Positions 1 through 5,338 of a stretch of DNA of 8,588 bases are shown piece after piece. Below the pieces are notes generated by a model. That model was not told the DNA's origin, ran no database searches, and saw only the letters and a list, made by a program, of their open reading frames with translations. Source of the stretch: an uncultured bacterium (lineage in GTDB: Bacteria; Cyanobacteriota; Vampirovibrionia; Gastranaerophilales; Gastranaerophilaceae); NCBI GenBank assembly GCA_902765655.1, contig CACXAK010000112.1:1-8588 (forward strand). Direction: 5' to 3'. Made by a program: the position numbers and the translations under genes. Numbering within the stretch: the first letter of the stretch is position 1; every line of letters begins with the position of its first letter.

Positions 1-1317
1 AAGAATTTCTGTCGGCGCCATAAAAGCTCCCTGAAACCCGTTTTCGATAGCGGCAAGAAGCATAATGGTTGCTACAACCGTTTTCCCGCTCCCGACATCT
101 CCCTGCAGCAGGCGCTGCATCGGAGCATCTGAATTCATATCGTTTAAAATCTCGTTGATTGCACGTTTTTGACCTGATGTTAATTCAAAAGGCAAACTCT
201 TTATAAATCTTTGTACAAGTCCGTCTGAATGTACTTTAAGTGCATAAGACGGGGTATTTTTTGCAGTTGCTTCCCTGATTCTTATAAGTTTTAACTGGAT
301 TAAAAATAATTCTTCAAATATAAGTGAAAATCTCGCCTGTTCCAAAAGTTCCATTGAATCAGGAAAATGTACCTGTTTTACTGCCTCTTTTTTATCCATA
401 ATACCGTATTTTTTACGGATAAAATCGGGGATAATATTGATGATATGTTCTTTATACATTTCTATTGCATTAAAAATTGCTTTTCGCAAAATTTTTATAT
501 TTAAACCCTCACAAACGCTATAAATTGGTACAATTCTTGCAATATTGAGGTTAGATTCTTTATTATCAAGGAAATCACCGTTCATGATTGAATAGGTTGG
601 TTTATCCATTGTCAGTCCGAAAGTATAATTATCCCGTTTTACTGTTCCGGAAATCATAATTCCTGCATTTTGCGGGAATTGTGCTTTCATCCTTTGCAGA
701 GTATAGCGGTTACCTTTTGCATTGAAAAAGCAAATCTCAAATCGTCCGCTTTCATCACCTATTACAACCTTTGTTACTGATAAATTATTCCTTGTATTAA
801 ATGTGGATACTGATTTTATATAGCCAAAAACTGTTGTTGTCTGTCCTTCTTTGAGGTTTTTAATTAGTGTTCTTGTGGAATAATCGACATGTTTTTTCGG
901 GAAATACATCATCAGATCCTGTGCGGTGTATATCCCGAGTTTATTGAATTTATAGGCAACTTTTGGACCAACTCCTTTGATATACATTACATCAACTTCT
1001 GAGGGATGTTTTTGACTCTGAATATTGCGCTCGTCTTCTTCCTGTTTTTCCTGTTTTTGTTTTTTCAGTTCAAGTTTAATGATTTTTACGAGTTGTTCTA
1101 TTGCTTTACGTCTTTCCGGAACACCTGCGCAGGGGTAGACATCGAACGCTTCATATAGTACCGCCCAGCGCGGATTTTTTTTGTCTTTTTTTAATTCTTT
1201 TTTAATTTCGGCACGAATAAACTGGGAGAATGTTTTTTCTCTCCCATGAATATCTATATATCTGTACTCTGCCTCAATATCAAGGGCTTGCTTTACTTTA
1301 TCAAGATTATCAAGCAT
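1..1317 (-). CDS. recG: ATP-dependent DNA helicase RecG, N-terminal 439 residues (cut by window edge)
   Basis: RecG is a superfamily 2 helicase that remodels stalled replication forks and branched recombination intermediates. Translating the minus strand from the ATG at 1317 gives 439 open codons to the window edge. Residues 1-100 are an extension absent from E. coli RecG; it resembles the start of cyanobacterial RecG (QALDIEAE, then FSQFIRAEI) and ends in a charged Lys/Glu run at 82-97. The wedge domain begins with a helix-hairpin-helix-like IKGVGPKVAYKFNKLGI at 113-129. An OB-like fold covers about 150-240. LTSGQKRAI (379-387) precedes the Walker A motif GDVGSGKT (406-413) and motif Ia APTEIL (434-439). 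The remaining helicase motifs lie outside the window. An in-frame TAA sits four codons upstream, so 1317 is the first usable ATG. No Shine-Dalgarno is visible; see the leaderless promoter entry. Confidence 0.95.
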   Translation of the reverse strand, partial: MLDNLDKVKQALDIEAEYRYIDIHGREKTFSQFIRAEIKKELKKDKKNPRWAVLYEAFDVYPCAGVPERRKAIEQLVKIIKLELKKQKQEKQEEDERNIQSQKHPSEVDVMYIKGVGPKVAYKFNKLGIYTAQDLMMYFPKKHVDYSTRTLIKNLKEGQTTTVFGYIKSVSTFNTRNNLSVTKVVIGDESGRFEICFFNAKGNRYTLQRMKAQFPQNAGIMISGTVKRDNYTFGLTMDKPTYSIMNGDFLDNKESNLNIARIVPIYSVCEGLNIKILRKAIFNAIEMYKEHIINIIPDFIRKKYGIMDKKEAVKQVHFPDSMELLEQARFSLIFEELFLIQLKLIRIREATAKNTPSYALKVHSDGLVQRFIKSLPFELTSGQKRAINEILNDMNSDAPMQRLLQGDVGSGKTVVATIMLLAAIENGFQGAFMAPTEIL

Positions 1318-1323
1318 ATCAGG

Positions 1324-1332
1324 ATTTTAGCA
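1324..1332 (-). promoter_or_regulatory. Extended -10 box of recG, predicted leaderless start
   Basis: On the minus strand TGC-TAAAAT forms an extended -10 element. The hexamer TAAAAT (1324-1329) is at -12 to -7 relative to the A of the recG ATG, so the expected transcription start is that A. No -35 match is seen 17 bp upstream, which extended -10 promoters tolerate. No ribosome binding site lies between hexamer and ATG. Confidence 0.5.
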
Positions 1333-1367
1333 TAAAATTAAGCTGTTTTTTACTGTGAATAATATTT

Positions 1368-1405
1368 ACTTTTGTAAAAGTTAAGGCAATTTTTTTGTAC
1401 AAAAA
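1368..1405. promoter_or_regulatory. Pair of palindromes in the recG / 241-aa gene spacer
   Basis: Two symmetric elements lie 24 bp apart centre to centre. ACTTTTGTAAAAGT (1368-1381) has perfect 6-bp arms around GT. TTTTTGTACAAAAA (1392-1405) is a perfect 14-bp palindrome. They share the half-site TTTTGTA. Both are upstream of the -10 box of the 1476 gene and could be operators. No known regulator motif is matched with confidence, and A/T-rich palindromes also arise by chance. Confidence 0.35.
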
Positions 1406-1424
1406 TACTTTATATATATGTAGG

Positions 1425-1430
1425 TATAAT
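1425..1430 (+). promoter_or_regulatory. -10 box (TATAAT) of the 1476-2201 gene
   Basis: A consensus TATAAT lies 45 bp before the ATG at 1476, predicting a start near 1437 and a leader of about 39 nt. No convincing -35 is found at normal spacing; TTGTAC at 1395-1400 is 24 bp away, too far. The lack of a -35 plus the palindromes upstream would suit activator-dependent transcription, but this is inference. Confidence 0.5.
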
Positions 1431-1432
1431 AT

Positions 1433-1454
1433 TTTTGCATGGTTATTTGCAAAA
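1433..1454 (+). repeat. Inverted repeat at the predicted transcript start
   Basis: TTTTGCA (1433-1439) and TGCAAAA (1448-1454) are perfect 7-bp arms around an 8-nt loop. The repeat starts 3 bp after the TATAAT and spans the predicted +1. It could be a repressor operator or a weak 5'-end hairpin. Confidence 0.4.
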
Positions 1455-1475
1455 GTATAAAAAGGTTAGTTATAT

Positions 1476-2201
1476 ATGGGAAAAACGGTAGAAGAAATCT
1501 GCAATATTATTGCAAAACAGCACACTTCAAAAATTTGTGCCGATATTCCTTTGCATCACGAAAATCGGTCAAAAACATTATCGTCTGCTGTTTGTTGTAC
1601 TGCCCCTGTAAAAAATAACCCGTATCAGGCATTATTTGCCAGTGAAAATTTATATGACAACCTGGAGCGAAAAATAACGGAAGAACTTGCCAAGGCGGTC
1701 GATAATAATTCCGTTCAAAGGATAAAGCATATAAAAAATAAATATGGAAATTTAAAAGAATTTAAAAGTGCAAAAGAATTTTTAAATAACAAATGTAAAG
1801 AAATCTGGAATGTATATGATGACTTAAAGAATGTACCAAAAGAAGCGATGAAATCTCTGGGTATTACAAATCAGCCGGATTTGGATTTTATTCTCGGTAA
1901 CAGTTTAAAATACTATGAAAAAGATGAATCAAAATCGACATCATACATAATAGAATCAACGCTTAAAAATAAAAATATGTCTTATAAAATTGACGATATT
2001 CATAAATATCTTAAAGAAACAGCAAAAAAATCAAAATGTAAATTCAATTTTTATACCGTAAAATACTTAATTGAAAAGCAAAATTATTCAAAAGATAAGC
2101 TTTCAGATTTAGGTGTGGAAGAATGTATATTAAAAAAAGCACTAAAAGAATTATCTTTAAAAGATAAATTAAAATTTTACATAAGGAAAAGTGTGGGCTA
2201 A
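1476..2201 (+). CDS. Hypothetical lysine-rich protein, 241 aa
   Basis: I do not recognise this protein. It is hydrophilic, rich in Lys, Asn and Glu, and has no signal peptide or membrane segment, so it is probably cytoplasmic. The first 45 residues contain scattered Cys and His (C9, C21, H27-H28, and the pair in AVCCTAP near 40-41) without a clear metal-binding spacing. From about residue 55 it looks mostly alpha-helical, with regular charged segments (EELAKAVDNN, EFKSAKEFLNNKCKE). The Cys-containing N-terminus followed by a basic helical body does not match a family I can name. The ATG follows AAAGG (1461-1465) by 10 nt, a modest ribosome binding site, with a TATAAT upstream. It diverges from recG and converges on the Xre gene. 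Its A/T-rich, AAA-heavy codon use fits a lineage-specific gene. Confidence 0.7.
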   Translation: MGKTVEEICNIIAKQHTSKICADIPLHHENRSKTLSSAVCCTAPVKNNPYQALFASENLYDNLERKITEELAKAVDNNSVQRIKHIKNKYGNLKEFKSAKEFLNNKCKEIWNVYDDLKNVPKEAMKSLGITNQPDLDFILGNSLKYYEKDESKSTSYIIESTLKNKNMSYKIDDIHKYLKETAKKSKCKFNFYTVKYLIEKQNYSKDKLSDLGVEECILKKALKELSLKDKLKFYIRKSVG

Positions 2202-2293
2202 AAGTTAAACGCATAAAATCTGCACTACAAGATTGTCGCTGTATGCAATGAAATAATGCGAAATTTTGGCTCGTCAAATGAATAATCGGTATA

Positions 2294-2497
2294 CTAATCA
2301 GGAACGTACGTAAACAAATCTCCCGTTTTGCAATCAAGTGCAAAACAAAGCTTATTCATTGTTTCAAACTCTATCCCTTTTGTTTTATCCCGATATAAAT
2401 TATCAACCGTATTATAATCTAAACCTGCAAGCTTTGCTGTTTCAGATTTAGTCATTCTCTTTTTGCCTATTAAGGTAGAAATATTATTTAAAATCAT
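2294..2497 (-). CDS. Xre/Cro-type helix-turn-helix regulator, 67 aa
   Basis: This is a single-domain DNA-binding protein of the Cro/C1 type, resembling the compact HTH_26 (PF13443) group. It opens with NNISTLIGKKRMTKSE. The helix-turn-helix TAKLAGLDYNTVDNLYR spans about residues 20-36, and the family-like end NKLCFALDCKTGDLFTYVPD spans 48-67. There is no room for a sensor domain. It probably binds DNA as a dimer and acts as a local repressor, a role inferred from its size and setting. It is divergent from the 72-aa gene at 2608, with a 20-bp imperfect palindrome between them as a candidate operator. The ATG has no Shine-Dalgarno, but TAAAAT lies at -12 to -7. It could be a chromosomal remnant of a mobile element or toxin-antitoxin-like regulator; no partner of that kind is recognised. 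Confidence 0.88.
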   Translation of the reverse strand: MILNNISTLIGKKRMTKSETAKLAGLDYNTVDNLYRDKTKGIEFETMNKLCFALDCKTGDLFTYVPD

Positions 2498-2503
2498 ATT
2501 TAA

Positions 2504-2509
2504 ATTTTA
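2504..2509 (-). promoter_or_regulatory. -10 box of the Xre gene, predicted leaderless start
   Basis: The minus strand reads TATAAAATTTAAAT just before the ATG. Within it TAAAAT is at -12 to -7 counted from the A of ATG, the same hexamer in the same place as for recG and rsgA. There is no purine-rich ribosome binding site. A register one or two bases upstream (TATAAA) would give a leader of only about 2 nt. Confidence 0.45.
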
Positions 2510-2528
2510 TATATTTATTGGCTAGAGT

Positions 2529-2557
2529 TTGACATATTTGCATATAATAAGTAATAT
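2529..2557 (+). promoter_or_regulatory. Promoter of the 72-aa gene
   Basis: A consensus -35 TTGACA (2529-2534) is followed after 17 bp by TAATAT (2552-2557), a 4/6 match to the -10. A perfect TATAAT at 2543-2548 is only 8 bp from the TTGACA, so the two cannot be used together. Transcription would start near 2564, about 44 nt before the ATG at 2608. Confidence 0.5.
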
Positions 2558-2560
2558 ATG
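2541..2560. promoter_or_regulatory. Candidate Xre operator: 20-bp imperfect palindrome
   Basis: The element has 9-bp arms, CATATAATA and TAATATATG, around AG, with one mismatched pair. It covers the proposed -10 of the 72-aa gene and lies about 44-63 bp upstream of the divergent Xre gene. A small Xre dimer bound here would block the 72-aa gene. The assignment to this regulator rests only on position and symmetry. Confidence 0.4.
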
Positions 2561-2607
2561 ATTACACTAAGTAAAATTAGTAATATTATTTAACATTTGG
2601 AGGATTT

Positions 2608-2826
2608 ATGAAATTAAGTGAAATTGAAAATGAAGCAAAGCAAAAAGATTTTGTAATTAGTGATGCGCTTGTTACAATACAAAATTCGGTTATTTTAGGG
2701 CAAAATTACATCGAAAATCAGGAAGGAATTTCGGGATTAACCCCTTTATGTACAGTTTTTGAACAAATAGAAAATGCCCTTGAAAAAGTCAAACCGTATT
2801 ATGACGTTTTGAATTATATCAAATAG
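2608..2826 (+). CDS. Hypothetical small protein, 72 aa
   Basis: I do not recognise the family. It is a small acidic-to-neutral soluble protein with no membrane segment or signal peptide. An N-terminal charged helix (about residues 2-14) leads to a more hydrophobic helix (about 16-38), then a loop (EGISGL), and a C-terminal helix with heptad-like leucines, isoleucines and valines (about 46-71). Such a small helical fold would fit a protein-protein partner or dimer. Translation signals are the strongest in this part of the window: GGAGG (2599-2603) sits 4 nt before the ATG, below a TTGACA-type promoter. It is divergent from the Xre gene and separated from it by a palindrome, so it is the likely regulated target of that repressor. 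It could be an antitoxin-like or phage-derived accessory protein, but nothing in the sequence shows that. Confidence 0.72.
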   Translation: MKLSEIENEAKQKDFVISDALVTIQNSVILGQNYIENQEGISGLTPLCTVFEQIENALEKVKPYYDVLNYIK

Positions 2827-2854
2827 TGCATTTAATTATTCCTCGGCACCAAAA

Positions 2855-3328
2855 CTAATCAATTTTTAATGTATTTGGAGTTCCGATACCAAAGAAGTTT
2901 TTGACAAATTTATATCCTGCATAAACGGCTAAACCAATTGTTGAGCCCTTAGCAACGGTTTTACCGCCAAATAATGCCCCAAGACCTAGCCCGAGGGTAA
3001 CTACACTATTTATAAGCATTCCGGTAAAGCCGCGTACATAACCGATTCCTTCATTAAAGAATCGTTTATATGTTTGGTCGAGTTCTGTTGTAAATGACCA
3101 ATTTTTTACTTTTTCGTTAAATTTGCTCATATTTGGCATATACATAGAATTATTCAGATAATAAGCCGTGGTTTTTGCATCTCTTGTGCTTGCATACAAA
3201 TCAGATTTCATTTTTCCTACATAATTTGCATCATAAGCTACTATGCCCAAAGCTGCAAGTCCTGCGCCTTTGGTGACCATTGTTGATACATTTGGTAACA
3301 CACTTCTGATTCTGGTTAGTATAGCCAT
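2855..3328 (-). CDS. Small hydrophobic (probable membrane) protein, 157 aa, unknown function
   Basis: No named family is recognised. A short amphipathic N-terminus (MAILTRIRSVLP) precedes a weak hydrophobic stretch at about 15-33 (GAGLAALGIVAY). A polar middle with Tyr, Asn and Met (about 45-100) follows, then two glycine-rich hydrophobic segments at about 103-122 (GMLINSVVTLGLGLGALF) and 128-146 (GSTIGLAVYAGYKFVKNFF). Glycine every few residues in both segments suggests close helix packing or a hairpin in the membrane. The start is well supported: GAAGGA lies just upstream at about the right distance. It begins 23 nt after the stop of the HEAT-repeat gene on the same strand, so the two are probably co-transcribed and may work together. 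It converges on the 72-aa gene. Confidence 0.75.
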   Translation of the reverse strand: MAILTRIRSVLPNVSTMVTKGAGLAALGIVAYDANYVGKMKSDLYASTRDAKTTAYYLNNSMYMPNMSKFNEKVKNWSFTTELDQTYKRFFNEGIGYVRGFTGMLINSVVTLGLGLGALFGGKTVAKGSTIGLAVYAGYKFVKNFFGIGTPNTLKID

Positions 3329-3351
3329 TGTTTTTCCTTCACTGATTCATT

Positions 3352-4206
3352 TTATTTATTGTTTGATTTTATCTGACTTTTTTTCTTTTCGTCTTTCTTT
3401 TCTTCTGTCTTTATTTTGGTACGTTTGTCAGGATCGACAATTACATCTTTATCTACACGCTGACCTGACATATCTAATAATATACGGGAAGCATCAGCAG
3501 CGTCAAATCCTTGTCCCTGAGGATTGGTTTGCATGTTTTTCAATACTGCTACCGTAAAATCATCTCCGTTACAAATTCTGCCTTCTAACGCGCTCAGAGC
3601 AAGAAGCCTTACTTCCTGAACAGGGTCTTGCAGCATCTTATTAACCAATGCTGTTAATGCTTTGTCATCTTTTCTTGATGGGTCTTCGTCAAGTCGTTCA
3701 AACACCGCTTTTGCTGCTGTTATACGTTGTGATTTATCCTGACTGTTGAGCATGTTTTCAAGATTTTTGATATAATCATCATTTAATAAAACTACACGTT
3801 TTTTTTCTGTTTTATCTCCGGTACTTGCGATATTTTCGGTAGTTTGGGTTGTTGTGTTGCTTGAGTTTGTTTCCTGATTAACTCCGTTGTTGCCTGTATT
3901 TCCGTTATTGCCATTACAGCAAGGACATTGACCCATCTGAGTTGTATAATAATTTGACGGATATGCTCCTGCCGGATAATAATTTGGTGCATTTACGTTA
4001 TAAGTTGGTGCCATAGCGCCCGGTGGCGTTACTGACGGATTAAATGGAGATGTTGTAACTTGAGGCGGATAATATGGAGGGTTGTATTGCGGAGTTTGAG
4101 GTGCAGGAGCTGCTGCAGGTGCACTCTGAATCGGTACACTTGCACAATTACAATTCGCATTGTACTGCGGATTTATTGGCTGCTGATTTTGTCCTGTAAT
4201 TTGCAT
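3352..4206 (-). CDS. Pro/Tyr/Asn-rich protein with HEAT-like repeats, 284 aa
   Basis: The protein has three parts. Residues 1-125 are low complexity, rich in Pro, Tyr, Asn, Gln and Thr, with five cysteines in two clusters (C19, C21; C94, C96, C97) and an Asn-Gly run around 98-110. Residues about 143-246 look like three HEAT/ARM-type helical repeats. The clearest is ALTALVNKML, QDPVQEVRLL, ALSALEGR (183-210), with the usual Asp-Pro, Val-Arg and Ala positions. Residues 262-284 are a lysine-rich tail. No signal peptide is seen. HEAT repeats usually mediate protein binding, so this is probably a scaffold; the disordered N-terminus and paired cysteines might bind metal or form disulfides, but this is inference. 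GGTAGG about 8 nt before the ATG is a fair ribosome binding site. The membrane-protein gene follows after 23 nt. Confidence 0.78.
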   Translation of the reverse strand: MQITGQNQQPINPQYNANCNCASVPIQSAPAAAPAPQTPQYNPPYYPPQVTTSPFNPSVTPPGAMAPTYNVNAPNYYPAGAYPSNYYTTQMGQCPCCNGNNGNTGNNGVNQETNSSNTTTQTTENIASTGDKTEKKRVVLLNDDYIKNLENMLNSQDKSQRITAAKAVFERLDEDPSRKDDKALTALVNKMLQDPVQEVRLLALSALEGRICNGDDFTVAVLKNMQTNPQGQGFDAADASRILLDMSGQRVDKDVIVDPDKRTKIKTEEKKDEKKKSQIKSNNK

Positions 4207-4225
4207 ACTATTACCCTACCTTATT

Positions 4226-4243
4226 CTACATATATATAAAGTA
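4226..4243 (-). repeat. 18-nt element also present upstream of the 1476 gene (1406-1423)
   Basis: On the minus strand this reads TACTTTATATATATGTAG, an exact match to plus-strand 1406-1423. Each copy points toward its gene, ending 19 nt before the HEAT-gene ATG and 52 nt before the 1476 ATG. It may hold a shared promoter element. The alternating TA core makes chance similarity more likely than the length suggests. Confidence 0.4.
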
Positions 4244-4297
4244 AGATTATCGAAAATAATTGCTATTTTCCGTGATTATAAGTTTACAAAACGCAAC

Positions 4298-4317
4298 ATG
4301 TTCCATGAACATATAAT
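4298..4317 (+). promoter_or_regulatory. Inverted repeat overlapping a TATAAT box upstream of rsgA
   Basis: ATGTTC-CAT-GAACAT (4298-4312) is a perfect 6-bp inverted repeat with a 3-bp centre. Its last base begins a TATAAT (4312-4317). The repeat also falls at the -35 position for the second possible -10, TAAAAT at 4328-4333. Either way it is well placed to be an operator. It does not have the GAAC-N4-GTTC order of the Gram-positive LexA box. Confidence 0.4.
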
Positions 4318-4327
4318 GTTTTTTTAG

Positions 4328-4333
4328 TAAAAT
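4328..4333 (+). promoter_or_regulatory. -10 box of rsgA, predicted leaderless start
   Basis: TAAAAT lies at -12 to -7 from the A of the rsgA ATG (4340). No Shine-Dalgarno is present in the six bases between. The competing TATAAT at 4312-4317 would give a leader of about 16 nt, also without a ribosome binding site. Confidence 0.45.
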
Positions 4334-4339
4334 CAACTT

Positions 4340-5338
4340 ATGCATGGACAAATTTATAAAATATATTCTGATTCATATTTCGTAAATATTGGCGGAAATA
4401 TTGTATCATGCAAAATAAGAGAAGTTCTGAAAAAACAGAAAACGTCAGTTGTAACCGGTGATTTTGTTGAAGTTAGCGCAGATGTTATTACTAAAATTCT
4501 TCCGCGAAAAAGTTTTATAAAACGTCCTTCAGTTGCGAATGTTGATCAGATTGTAGTTGTGAGTGCTTTAAAAGAGCCGGATCTCGATTTTGAGCAATTA
4601 AACAGATATATTGCTTTTGCAAAATATTATAAAATTCCGATAATTCTTTGTTTTAATAAAGAAGATTTAGAATTTGAATGTGTTTTGCAAAACAAAATAG
4701 AAGAAATATATGGTGATCTTGGCTATAAAATTGCATTTACATCTGCAAAAGAAAAACGCGGAACAGAATACTTATCAAAACTGCTTAAAGGCAAATTGTC
4801 GGCCTTATGCGGTAATTCAGGCGTAGGAAAATCAAGTTTAATAAATTCACTTAATCCGGATATAAATTTAAGAACACAAGAGGTCAGTGAAAAATTAAGC
4901 AGAGGAACTCATACCACAAGGCATTGTGAAATTATACAGGTAAATGCCGAAACCAGGATAATTGATACTCCGGGATTTAGTAATGTAAAATTTGATTTTA
5001 TTCTTCCAAAAGATGTGGATTATCTTTTTGAGGAGATTTATAAATATAAAAATAAATGTAAGTATTCCGATTGTCTGCATATCAACGAAACCGGCTGCGA
5101 AGTTTTGAAAAATATTGATAATATTGATCATACAAGGTACGAAAGTTATCTGAATTTTGTAAAAGAGGCATTTGAGTACAAAGAAAAAGTCAAATATAAC
5201 GGCAAGAAAACTGAAACTCACAATAAACTTCATAATAATAAATCGGTTGTAAAAATAAGTGAAAAGAAGCGTCAGGGTGGTAGAAATACTCAAAAACAAA
5301 AATTATACAGGGAATTTGAAAACAATGAAAATGAATGA
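4340..5338 (+). CDS. rsgA: Ribosome small-subunit maturation GTPase RsgA
   Basis: RsgA (YjeQ/YloQ) is a circularly permuted GTPase that acts late in 30S subunit assembly and is stimulated by the ribosome. The permuted motif order is visible: G4 NKED (106-109) and G5 TSAK (134-137) come before G1 GNSGVGKS (158-165), G2-like RGTHTTRH (188-195) and G3 DTPGF (209-213). An OB-fold-like N-terminus covers about 1-65. The zinc-binding Cys-x4-Cys-x-His-x5-Cys is complete (C240, C245, H247, C253). Length (332 aa) is normal for the family, and the last 45 residues form a basic, Asn/Lys-rich tail. There is no Shine-Dalgarno before the ATG; a second ATG 4 nt later is out of frame. It heads a run with the prenyl synthase (14-nt overlap) and the DUF212 gene. 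Confidence 0.96.
   Translation: MHGQIYKIYSDSYFVNIGGNIVSCKIREVLKKQKTSVVTGDFVEVSADVITKILPRKSFIKRPSVANVDQIVVVSALKEPDLDFEQLNRYIAFAKYYKIPIILCFNKEDLEFECVLQNKIEEIYGDLGYKIAFTSAKEKRGTEYLSKLLKGKLSALCGNSGVGKSSLINSLNPDINLRTQEVSEKLSRGTHTTRHCEIIQVNAETRIIDTPGFSNVKFDFILPKDVDYLFEEIYKYKNKCKYSDCLHINETGCEVLKNIDNIDHTRYESYLNFVKEAFEYKEKVKYNGKKTETHNKLHNNKSVVKISEKKRQGGRNTQKQKLYREFENNENE

Noticed and set aside
2202..2293. Terminator or small RNA between the convergent 241-aa and Xre genes
   Set aside because: Only a loose GCATA/TATGC pairing is seen, with no T run, so nothing can be called.
2044..2343. Minus-strand open frame of 99 codons across the end of the 241-aa gene
   Set aside because: It overlaps two better-supported genes, has no ribosome binding site, and its Leu/Ile-rich product is what the antisense of a Lys/Asn-rich gene gives.
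3243..3557. Plus-strand open frame of 104 codons across the membrane-protein and HEAT genes
   Set aside because: It is antisense to two genes with good starts and shows no family signal; its hydrophobicity comes from antisense of Lys/Glu-rich codons.
4298..4312. LexA (SOS) box upstream of rsgA
   Set aside because: The half-sites are in the order GTTC-N3-GAAC, opposite to GAAC-N4-GTTC, and it does not match the cyanobacterial AGTAC-type site.
5259..5324. Upstream in-frame ATG for the prenyl synthase, adding 22 residues
   Set aside because: It would overlap rsgA by 80 nt, lacks a ribosome binding site, and the added basic residues do not resemble the family N-terminus; 5325 has CAGGGAA at a usable distance.
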